A stretch of 5,048 bases of DNA from Planctomycetales bacterium (GTDB lineage: Bacteria > Planctomycetota > Phycisphaerae > SM23-33): positions 1-5,048 of the forward strand of contig DAOVLS010000223.1 of the NCBI GenBank assembly GCA_030631125.1. The letters run 5' to 3'. Under the pieces are notes generated by a model. The model saw nothing but the letters and a program-made list of their open reading frames with translations, was not told the origin of the DNA and searched no databases. Below, piece by piece: positions 1 through 5,048 of the stretch. The position numbers and the translations under genes are program-made. The first letter of the stretch is position 1. Every line of letters starts with the position of its first letter.

Positions 1-1
1 A

Positions 2-763
2 AAGCGTCTTGTGGGATATATGCCTGACAGATTCGGCGTTTATGAGCAGATGCGTGTCTGGGAGTATCTGGACTTTTTCGGAGCGGCCTTCGGGATTCGT
101 CGGCGCAAGCGGCGCGAGCGTATCGAAGCCGTTTTTGATATGACCGAAGCCGGCGACTTGCATGACCGATTCGTCGATACTCTTTCTCGCGGGATGAAGC
201 AGCGTATCGGCATCGCGCGGACGCTGATGCACGACCCGCAGGTGCTGCTTCTGGACGAGCCTGCCAGCGGGTTGGACCCTCGCGCCCGCGTCCACATGCG
301 ACAATTGCTGCGGCGACTCGCCGACGCGGGAAAGACGCTGCTGGTCTCTTCGCACATCCTGCCTGAACTGGCGGCCATATGCGACTCCATCGGTATCCTG
401 CACGGCGGCGTGCTTCGGGCGGTCGGACCTATCGCCGAGGTTCTCGCTTCGCTCCGGCGCGACCGCCTGATGGAGGTCCGGCTGCTCGGCGACGTCGAAA
501 AAGCCATCGGCCTGCTCAAGGCGAACGACCACTGCAAAAACATCGAACGGTCCGAAGAGGCTGACAACGTAGTGGACTTCCACTTCGCCAGCGGCGACGG
601 GGAACTGGCAACCATGCTGGACGGACTGGTCCGCGCCGACCTGCGCGTCGTAACCTGTCGGGAAGTCCCGCTGACGCTGGAAGAGGCCTACATGACCGTC
701 AGCGGATTCGAGGGCGAACTGGAGGGAGAAGATAAAGATGACACTGACGAAACCACTGAGTAA
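2..763 (+). CDS. ABC-2 type exporter ATP-binding subunit (5' partial)
   Basis: This is the cytoplasmic ATPase of an ABC exporter, powering the permease encoded next. The frame is open to the window edge, so Walker A and the true start lie upstream. Counting the GTG at position 11 as residue 1, visible parts are a Q-loop region (GYMPD, residues 2-6), the ABC signature LSRGMKQR (58-65), Walker B LLLDEP (79-84), the D-loop SGLDP (86-90) and the H-loop SSH (His115). After residue 140 comes a regulatory C-terminal extension ending in LEEAYMTVSG (223-232), typical of NatA/CcmA-type ABC-2 ATPases, then an acidic tail. The Q-loop position reads Asp instead of Gln, a variant I recall from related ABC-2 ATPases. 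The signature has Arg where Gly is usual (LSRG), also a known variant. The catalytic Glu83 is present, so the enzyme looks functional. The transported substrate is unknown. Confidence 0.95.
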   Translation, partial: KRLVGYMPDRFGVYEQMRVWEYLDFFGAAFGIRRRKRRERIEAVFDMTEAGDLHDRFVDTLSRGMKQRIGIARTLMHDPQVLLLDEPASGLDPRARVHMRQLLRRLADAGKTLLVSSHILPELAAICDSIGILHGGVLRAVGPIAEVLASLRRDRLMEVRLLGDVEKAIGLLKANDHCKNIERSEEADNVVDFHFASGDGELATMLDGLVRADLRVVTCREVPLTLEEAYMTVSGFEGELEGEDKDDTDETTE

Positions 764-769
764 CGGCGC

Positions 770-785
770 GGTCGCTTCAGCGACC
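770..785 (+). repeat. Perfect 6-bp hairpin between ATPase and permease genes
   Basis: GGTCGC (770-775) and GCGACC (780-785) are perfect reverse complements around the loop TTCA, seven bases after the ATPase stop codon. No T-tract follows, so it does not look like an intrinsic terminator. It could instead protect the 3' end of the ATPase message or tune permease expression. The pairing is seen directly; the role is inferred. Confidence 0.6.
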
Positions 786-786
786 A

Positions 787-800
787 TGTAATAGATTACA
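787..800. repeat. Inverted repeat TGTAAT-AG-ATTACA upstream of the permease start
   Basis: TGTAAT (787-792) and ATTACA (795-800) form a perfect palindrome with a 2-base centre, ending 8 bases before the permease ATG. As DNA it resembles a small dimeric-repressor operator. As RNA it could form a 5-bp hairpin with a 4-base loop over the place where a Shine-Dalgarno would sit. No clear Shine-Dalgarno is present there. The function is not known. Confidence 0.45.
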
Positions 801-808
801 GACACACA

Positions 809-2491
809 ATGAATCCGATTATTAAAAAAGAAGTTCTCTTTTCTCTGCGGACGAAGAAGGCGGTCGCCATGCAGGTGGCGTTTTTGCTGACGATGGGCGT
901 GCTGCTTTGGCTGCTCTGGCCCGCCGGCGGCGTCCAGGACCTCGACGGAAGGGAGGTCCGGCGACTGCTGATGGTCTTGTGCATAGGCGAACTGGCGATG
1001 GTCATTTTAATCGCACCGGCCTTTACCTCCACCTCGATTACCATCGAAAAGGACCGTAACACTCTCGAAAGCCTCCTTGCCACGCCGATGAGCCCGCTGT
1101 CAATCGCCGTAGGCAAGATGGTCGGGTCGCTCACGTTCCTGGTGCTGCTTGTTCTGTCGGGCGTGCCGGTTCTGGCGACGCTGCTTCTGCTCGGCGGCGT
1201 CGAGGTAACCGAAATCCTCGCGGTCTCGGCGGTGCTGCTACTGGGGGCGGTGCACCTCGGGGCGATCGGGCTTCTGGTCAGTGTGCTGGCCCGCCACAGT
1301 TATCGCGCCATCATCGTAACATACTGTATCCTTCTGGTAGTTGTTTTCGGACTGGCCGGACCCGCCTGGCCTATCAGCGGGACGCTCATCCGCAGGGGCG
1401 GGCCTATAGCGGCCGGTATAATGCACGTATTGGCGAGCATGAGTCCGCTGGAGGCGATGCTGTCGATCCTGACGCCACAGGGTCCATACGCGGTCGGCGC
1501 CAAGGATTGGCCTGCGTTCTGGCAATTGTACATCCCGCTGAGCATCGGCACGACGGTGATTGTAGTGATAGTGCTGATAAGAGAGTTGAACCGGTCTCTC
1601 TTACCGGCCCGTCAGCGGGAAGGCCTGAAGGTCGTCGAGCGGGGACATCTGACCGGAAGGAGCGTCCTGTACCTGTTCTTCTTCGACCCGCGGAAGCGCA
1701 AGCGAAATATCTCATGGTGGCAAAACCCTGTATTGATAAAGGAATGTCGCAGCCGCCGGACGCTGCAACTGCACTGGTTGGCGCGTGCGACGGCTCTCTG
1801 CCTGATGATCAGCATCCTGCTGATGGTTCTGGTGAGCGTTTCCGTCCAGGCCTTCGTAGGAGAAAGCGGCTCCATGGTTTCAGGTATAGCCACTGCCATT
1901 GGTGTACTGATGGTAACGCTGATTGTCCTGGTCGGTCCTGCGATGACCAGCGGGGCCGTCTGCAGCGACCGTGAATCGGGTCTGTGGGACCTGATGCGCA
2001 CCACGCCGCTTCCGGCATGGAGAATTGTCAGCGGAAAATTCCAGGCTTCACTCATACCGCTTCTGCTGCTGATTATAGGAACAGCGCCGGCGCTGGTGAT
2101 CCTTCTGGCTTTCCAGCGGGAAATGATGCCGAACATTATACGGATATTGCAGGTTGTCGGTATGACTGGACTGTTCGTAACGGTGCTGGGAATATTCTTC
2201 TCGAGCGTGTTCTCCAAGACGTCCACTGCCACGGTGTGGACTTACGGCGTAGTCTCGGCAATGAGCCTGCTGACAATGCTGGCGCTGCTGGGAGGTGGAG
2301 TCTTCTCGCCCGCCTTCATCGAGATGGTCTTTACCGTCAACCCGATAGCCGCTGTGATGGACGCCTCCGGACATGGGTCCATGCAAAATTACAGCCTGCT
2401 GCGACCTTACCTGCAAATTATGGGTATTGCATCGGGGATACTGTTTGTGCTGACCGTCGCAAGGGTCTATCAACTTGGAAAAGCAGATTGA
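809..2491 (+). CDS. Fused double ABC-2 permease subunit (two half-permeases in one chain)
   Basis: This integral inner-membrane protein of 560 residues is the transmembrane partner of the upstream ATPase. Hydrophobic segments lie near residues 21-38, 56-72, 106-128, 133-159, 166-186 and 241-258, then 328-347, 359-384, 411-434, 444-464, 474-497 and 535-552, giving about 6+6 helices. The two halves are related. NPIIKKE (2-8) matches NPVLIKE (306-312), and DRNTLESLLATP (82-93) with GK at 102-103 matches DRESGLWDLMRTTP (387-400) with GK at 409-410. In NatB-like ABC-2 permeases these are the N-terminal cytoplasmic segment and the loop after helix 2 that faces the ATPase. The linker (about 259-305) is basic and cytoplasmic. 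ATG 809 is the only ATG, GTG or TTG in frame after the upstream stop, and it places the NPIIKKE motif at the N-terminus. No good Shine-Dalgarno precedes it. The substrate is not predictable. Confidence 0.93.
   Translation: MNPIIKKEVLFSLRTKKAVAMQVAFLLTMGVLLWLLWPAGGVQDLDGREVRRLLMVLCIGELAMVILIAPAFTSTSITIEKDRNTLESLLATPMSPLSIAVGKMVGSLTFLVLLVLSGVPVLATLLLLGGVEVTEILAVSAVLLLGAVHLGAIGLLVSVLARHSYRAIIVTYCILLVVVFGLAGPAWPISGTLIRRGGPIAAGIMHVLASMSPLEAMLSILTPQGPYAVGAKDWPAFWQLYIPLSIGTTVIVVIVLIRELNRSLLPARQREGLKVVERGHLTGRSVLYLFFFDPRKRKRNISWWQNPVLIKECRSRRTLQLHWLARATALCLMISILLMVLVSVSVQAFVGESGSMVSGIATAIGVLMVTLIVLVGPAMTSGAVCSDRESGLWDLMRTTPLPAWRIVSGKFQASLIPLLLLIIGTAPALVILLAFQREMMPNIIRILQVVGMTGLFVTVLGIFFSSVFSKTSTATVWTYGVVSAMSLLTMLALLGGGVFSPAFIEMVFTVNPIAAVMDASGHGSMQNYSLLRPYLQIMGIASGILFVLTVARVYQLGKAD
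2477..2483 (+). promoter_or_regulatory. Possible ribosome-binding site for the HEAT-repeat gene
   Basis: GGAAAAG lies inside the last permease codons, its GGA core 8 bases before the TTG at 2488. It is a modest Shine-Dalgarno match, but it helps decide the start. The in-frame alternative, ATG 2635, would remove the signal peptide. Confidence 0.4.
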
Positions 2492-4386
2492 TTATCTCAA
2501 GAGATGAACTAATCGGAAAAGTTACAGGACATTTCGTCATATGTATCACATTGGCGGCGGTTTTTCTGCCCGCGTCGGCCCAAACGCGCGAGGTTGACCG
2601 CAAACCGCTACCGGAGCCTTTCGTCCAGGGAAAGATGGGAAGACAGGACTTCGGTTCGGACCGGACGGTTCGGCTTATGAGCGAGATTGCGCGCAACGGT
2701 ATCGACCTGCTCGAGCGGGAGAGGGCGGTAATGGACCTTGGCCTGACTTGCAATCCGGCGGCGCTCGCACCGTTGAAACGAGCATTGTCGGACAAGGATC
2801 GGCGGGTGCGTTCAGCCGCGGCTTTGGCGCTGTGTAATTTTACCCCCGTCGAGGCGGCCGGCCTGCTTGCCGGGGCGCTGGAGCGGGCGGATTCATCAGG
2901 CGACGACCTGGCAGGGGCATTAAGGGCGGCCAGGCGCGTCAAGTGGTCGGCATTGGGCGGGGCGCTGGTGAAACTTCTCGAACACCCGGCTCCGGCCGTT
3001 CGCGCCGAAGCCCTCAATGTACTGACCGACCTGCCCAAAGCCGTTGATGCAAAGACCTTGGTAAAACTCCTGGCTGACAGCAATGTCGTCGTCCGTCTGG
3101 CAGCGGCGAAAAACGCCGCACTGGCTGAACCTGATGCGCTCCTGGCGGAAGCCCTGGTAAAACCGGCCAAAGATGATGTCCCCGCCGTTCGAGGTCTGTG
3201 CCTTGCCGCTCTGGGACGCCATGCGTCGAAAAAGGAAGAATACCTGCTTCTGCTGACAGTCGGCGGAAACGATAAGAACCCGCTGGTTCGCCAGGGTGCG
3301 GTGGAAGGCTTCGCGTCAGCCGGGAAAGGCGAAAAGATCGGCGCTTTTCTGAACGACGATTCGACGCCTGTGCTACTGGCCGCCGTACGGGGCGCCGGAC
3401 AATCCAAGCACACCGAATACATCGACAGGCTGTTAGAGATCATGCTCCAGACACCTCCGGACGAGACCCATCTGGCAGCACGCGATTCGCTCGTACAGAT
3501 GGATGCGCCGAAAACCACTGCCGCCAAGGCCGGCCGACTGATGGAAAAGATCAGCCCGGAATATTTCAACCTGCTCCGCCGACAAAAGAGTAAAATGCTT
3601 CTCCCCGAGCGCCAGAAACTCACTCTTCGGATAAAGAAGACCCGGCGGAACCTCAAAGCGCTGAGTTACCTGCTGGGCTCGGCCAAAAGCACCCAGACTT
3701 ACGAAGCGCATCTCGATCTGCTGATACGTGTGGGTACTCGAGACCCGCTGCTGGAACAACTGGCGCTGTCGCTGGGGCAAATCGGCGACCGGCGTGCCGT
3801 CAAACCGGTAATGAAGCAAATGGTCGCCTGTGCGGATTTCTCCGAAAAGGCGCTGAAGTCCATGTCCCTGAACCCGCTGGTCATAATCCCGCTGCCCGAA
3901 GATAATTCCGCCGGTCTGATGCACTCGGCCGTGGCGCTGAAAGTATCCGAGGCCCTGCCGACAATGCTGCGGTTCAGTTCGATGGGTTTCGGGATTTACC
4001 GCGCCAAGCGGTCTGCCTGGACGGCGGACATGCTGATGCCGGCGCTGACGGATGAGCGGACCCGCCCAGCCGTCATCGAGGAACTCCGCAAGCAAGCGCG
4101 TTGGGAATACGCCGCGCGTGGCCACGTGAAGGATTCGGACGGATACAACAAGGCCAGGTCGCGGAGGTTCACGGTCTTACGGTGCCGGTTCGAGTCGGCC
4201 AAGTCGCTGGGACAACTGAAGGCCGACGTGGCGATCGAAGACCTCCGCTGGCTCCTTACCGAAGACCGGCGCGACTGGCGTTTGATGCGCGCCGCCGCCT
4301 GGGCCATTCAGGAAATCACCGGTAAGACGCCCCATGTAGGAATACCCAAACCCCGCCCGGGCGATTGGATCATCAAAGATTATTGA
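2488..4386 (+). CDS. Secreted HEAT-repeat protein, TTG start overlapping permease stop
   Basis: From TTG 2488 the protein has 632 residues. The frame stays open upstream to 1984, but that part lies within the permease gene and is not protein-like. This start gives a short n-region (residues 1-11, with Lys11), a hydrophobic core (12-28) and a signal peptidase I site ASA/Q after residue 31. There is no lipobox, so a soluble periplasmic or surface protein is likely. HEAT-like helical pairs with the D..VR pattern occur at about 102-115, 166-179, 197-210, 229-242 and 262-275, with weaker ones at 291-304 and 417-434. Residues 345-400 form a basic linker without obvious repeats. A final HEAT-like unit (about 580-612) leads into a tail containing TGKTP (611-615) and PGDW (624-627). 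HEAT repeats bind proteins and carry no catalytic motif. Start and stop overlap as TTGA, suggesting translational coupling with the permease. The role is inferred: an extracytoplasmic partner of the exporter. The precise function is unknown. Confidence 0.85.
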   Translation: MIISRDELIGKVTGHFVICITLAAVFLPASAQTREVDRKPLPEPFVQGKMGRQDFGSDRTVRLMSEIARNGIDLLERERAVMDLGLTCNPAALAPLKRALSDKDRRVRSAAALALCNFTPVEAAGLLAGALERADSSGDDLAGALRAARRVKWSALGGALVKLLEHPAPAVRAEALNVLTDLPKAVDAKTLVKLLADSNVVVRLAAAKNAALAEPDALLAEALVKPAKDDVPAVRGLCLAALGRHASKKEEYLLLLTVGGNDKNPLVRQGAVEGFASAGKGEKIGAFLNDDSTPVLLAAVRGAGQSKHTEYIDRLLEIMLQTPPDETHLAARDSLVQMDAPKTTAAKAGRLMEKISPEYFNLLRRQKSKMLLPERQKLTLRIKKTRRNLKALSYLLGSAKSTQTYEAHLDLLIRVGTRDPLLEQLALSLGQIGDRRAVKPVMKQMVACADFSEKALKSMSLNPLVIIPLPEDNSAGLMHSAVALKVSEALPTMLRFSSMGFGIYRAKRSAWTADMLMPALTDERTRPAVIEELRKQARWEYAARGHVKDSDGYNKARSRRFTVLRCRFESAKSLGQLKADVAIEDLRWLLTEDRRDWRLMRAAAWAIQEITGKTPHVGIPKPRPGDWIIKDY

Positions 4387-4441
4387 CGCCGCCCTGTCCC
4401 GCGCCTACAAGGAGAAGTGCTAGTCTATCGACAACTACGTT

Positions 4442-4447
4442 TATAAT
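4442..4447 (+). promoter_or_regulatory. Candidate -10 element (TATAAT) for fhs
   Basis: A perfect TATAAT sits 55 bases after the HEAT gene stop. No convincing -35 lies 16-18 bases upstream, and the extended -10 TG is absent (the preceding bases are GTT). If used, transcription would begin near 4454, only a few bases before the 5' strand of the junction stem at 4461. That gives a leader of about 145 nt. The fit with the leader structure is the main support. Confidence 0.4.
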
Positions 4448-4460
4448 GCACAACAGATTA

Positions 4461-4540
4461 GTTTAGCCGCCGCCGGCTTGCGGTGAGCATCGCCGAACCG
4501 TACGGTGGCGCCGAGGCGGACCTTAGGCCCGCTGCTAAAC
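4461..4540 (+). ncRNA. Predicted three-way-junction leader RNA upstream of fhs (riboswitch-like)
   Basis: Hand folding gives three arms. P1 is GUUUAGC (4461-4467) with GCUAAAC (4534-4540), a perfect 7 bp. P2a pairs 4468-4475 with 4503-4510, 8 bp including one G-U, and starts on the base right after P1. P2b at the tip pairs GCGGU (4480-4484) with AUCGC (4489-4493) around loop GAGC. P3 is a 17-nt hairpin (4516-4532): GCGG pairs with CCGC, then an A-C mismatch, then CC with GG around UUA. Only 4511-4515 and U4533 are unpaired at the junction. The 3' strand of the P2 internal loop (4494-4502) carries GAACCG. I see no core of a known class; in particular the CCGCCUGGGC-type 3' motif I recall for ZTP riboswitches is missing. 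It could be an unrecognised aptamer or a protein-binding leader. No covariation data are available. Confidence 0.5.
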
Positions 4541-4593
4541 GGTTTCCTGCTTGAGCATTGATTTTACACCGATTCAATAAAAACGAAGGAACC
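4541..4593 (+). promoter_or_regulatory. Anti-Shine-Dalgarno stem masking the fhs ribosome-binding site
   Basis: GGUU (4541-4544) can pair with AACC (4590-4593), and CCU (4546-4548) with AGG (4587-4589), leaving U4545 bulged. C4540 and G4594 add a pair if P1 frays. This stem would bury the AAGGA Shine-Dalgarno. The enclosed loop holds a further 5-bp helix, ATTGA (4557-4561) with TCAAT (4574-4578). The segment begins on the base after the P1 3' strand, the usual place for a riboswitch expression platform. The pairing is read from sequence; regulation is inferred. Confidence 0.45.
4585..4590 (+). promoter_or_regulatory. Shine-Dalgarno site of fhs (GAAGGA)
   Basis: GAAGGA lies 8 bases upstream of ATG 4599. 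It is the only strong Shine-Dalgarno before a gene in this window, and it fixes the fhs start. Confidence 0.75.
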
Positions 4594-4598
4594 GTCTG

Positions 4599-5048
4599 AT
4601 GAACAAAAAATCTGTCCCGTCCGACATTGAGATTTCTCGGGCAGCATCGCCCAGGCCTATTTCCGAGATAGCCGAGGCTGCGGGAATCGCCCCGGATGAA
4701 CTGGAACCCTACGGCCGGACCAAGGCCAAAGTCCGCCTGGACATTATCGAGCGCCTCGCCGAAAAGCCCGACGGTAAGTACATCGACGTAACGGCCATTA
4801 CGCCCACCCCGCTGGGCGAGGGTAAGACGACAACGGCTGTAGGATTGACGCAGGGAATGGGGCTGATCGGGAAAAACGTTTTCCTGTGCATCCGCCAGCC
4901 TTCGATGGGTCCGACCTTTGGTATCAAGGGCGGCGCAGCCGGTGGAGGCTACAGCCAGGTCATTCCGATGGAAGAGTTCAACCTGCACCTGACCGGCGAC
5001 ATCCACGCCGTCAGCATCGCCAATAACCTCCTCGCAGCCGCCATCGAC
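4599..5048 (+). CDS. fhs: Formate-tetrahydrofolate ligase (3' partial)
   Basis: The first 150 codons of 10-formyltetrahydrofolate synthetase are present; the gene runs off the window end. The cytoplasmic enzyme joins formate to tetrahydrofolate using ATP, making 10-formyl-THF for purine and formyl-Met synthesis, or for the methyl branch of the Wood-Ljungdahl pathway where that exists. Visible hallmarks are [18 protein letters not shown] (residues 8-25), the P-loop-like ATP site [12 protein letters not shown] (68-79), the family signature [11 protein letters not shown] (108-118) and the [10 protein letters not shown] segment (128-137). The start ATG has a GAAGGA Shine-Dalgarno at 8 bases, and its position relative to the conserved SDIEI segment is normal. 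Bacterial members are usually about 550-600 residues, so roughly three quarters is missing. It is separated from the exporter operon by 212 bases with their own promoter-like and leader elements. It is probably a separate transcription unit. No defect is visible in the part shown. Confidence 0.96.
   Translation, partial: MNKKSVPSDIEISRAASPRPISEIAEAAGIAPDELEPYGRTKAKVRLDIIERLAEKPDGKYIDVTAITPTPLGEGKTTTAVGLTQGMGLIGKNVFLCIRQPSMGPTFGIKGGAAGGGYSQVIPMEEFNLHLTGDIHAVSIANNLLAAAID

Noticed and set aside
1984..2487. Upstream extension of the HEAT reading frame (168 codons)
   Set aside because: It lies wholly in the permease coding sequence, in another frame, and has no protein-like pattern. The open frame is a by-product of GC-rich codon use.
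2418..3656. 412-codon open frame on the minus strand
   Set aside because: It is antisense to the HEAT gene and its Ser/Arg/Ala-rich composition is what an antisense shadow gives. It has no recognisable domain and no promoter or ribosome-binding site.
4387..4440. Intrinsic terminator for the exporter operon
   Set aside because: No stable hairpin followed by a T-run is visible after the HEAT gene stop. Termination may be Rho-dependent or lie further downstream.
4409..4446. Nine-codon leader peptide (GTG 4417 to TAA 4446) after AAGGAG
   Set aside because: The AAGGAG is only 2 bases from the GTG, and the frame overlaps the TATAAT. No biased codon run suggests attenuation.
4461..4541. tRNA gene (7-bp acceptor-like stem plus a 17-nt hairpin in the T-arm position)
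   Set aside because: There is no TTCGA-type T-loop, no D-loop GG, no standard anticodon arm and no CCA. The central arm is a single long hairpin of 43 nt joined directly to the first stem.
4551..4578. Second fhs promoter (TTGAGC, 16 bases, TTCAAT)
   Set aside because: Both hexamers are only 4 of 6 matches, and the start would fall at the Shine-Dalgarno, leaving almost no leader.
4595..4602. CTGATGA, as in a hammerhead ribozyme core
   Set aside because: It spans the fhs start codon, has no matching GAAA core strand and is not at a three-way junction.
4458..5006. 182-codon open frame on the minus strand
   Set aside because: It is antisense to fhs and its leader, and the fhs signature motifs fully explain this stretch.

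Overview
The window is a moderately GC-rich bacterial stretch (high 50s percent by eye) with every gene on the + strand. No tRNA, rRNA, insertion sequence, CRISPR array or phage gene is visible. The best guess for the host is a Planctomycetota-type bacterium (Phycisphaerae-like). That rests on the style of the ABC ATPase Q-loop region, the tandem-duplicated ABC-2 permease next to a secreted HEAT-repeat protein, and weak Shine-Dalgarno use. It is recognition from memory, not a search result.

Region 1 (1-4386) reads as one transcription unit. It holds the C-terminal three quarters of an ABC exporter ATPase whose Walker A lies upstream of the window. A 45-base gap with two perfect inverted repeats follows, then a 560-residue, about 12-helix permease made of two fused ABC-2 half-permeases. 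The last gene is a 632-residue HEAT-repeat protein with a Sec-type signal peptide. Its best start is a TTG overlapping the permease stop codon (TTGA). The ATPase and permease should form one export complex in the inner membrane, and the HEAT protein is probably an exported partner or scaffold. The substrate cannot be told from sequence.

Region 2 (4387-4598) is a 212-base intergenic region. It has a perfect TATAAT, then about 80 bases that fold by hand into a compact three-way junction: a 7-bp closing stem, a long second arm and a 17-nt third hairpin. Next comes a segment complementary to the Shine-Dalgarno region of the following gene. A copy of the hexamer GAACCG sits in the junction's second arm and another overlaps the ribosome-binding site. 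Both can pair with the same CGGUUU, as expected for a two-state translational switch. I do not recognise it as a known riboswitch class. It is the most interesting item in the window.

Region 3 (4599-5048) is the first 150 codons of formate-tetrahydrofolate ligase (fhs), running off the window end. Its one-carbon folate role makes a metabolite-sensing leader plausible, since ZTP and THF riboswitches are known to control folate and one-carbon genes in other bacteria.
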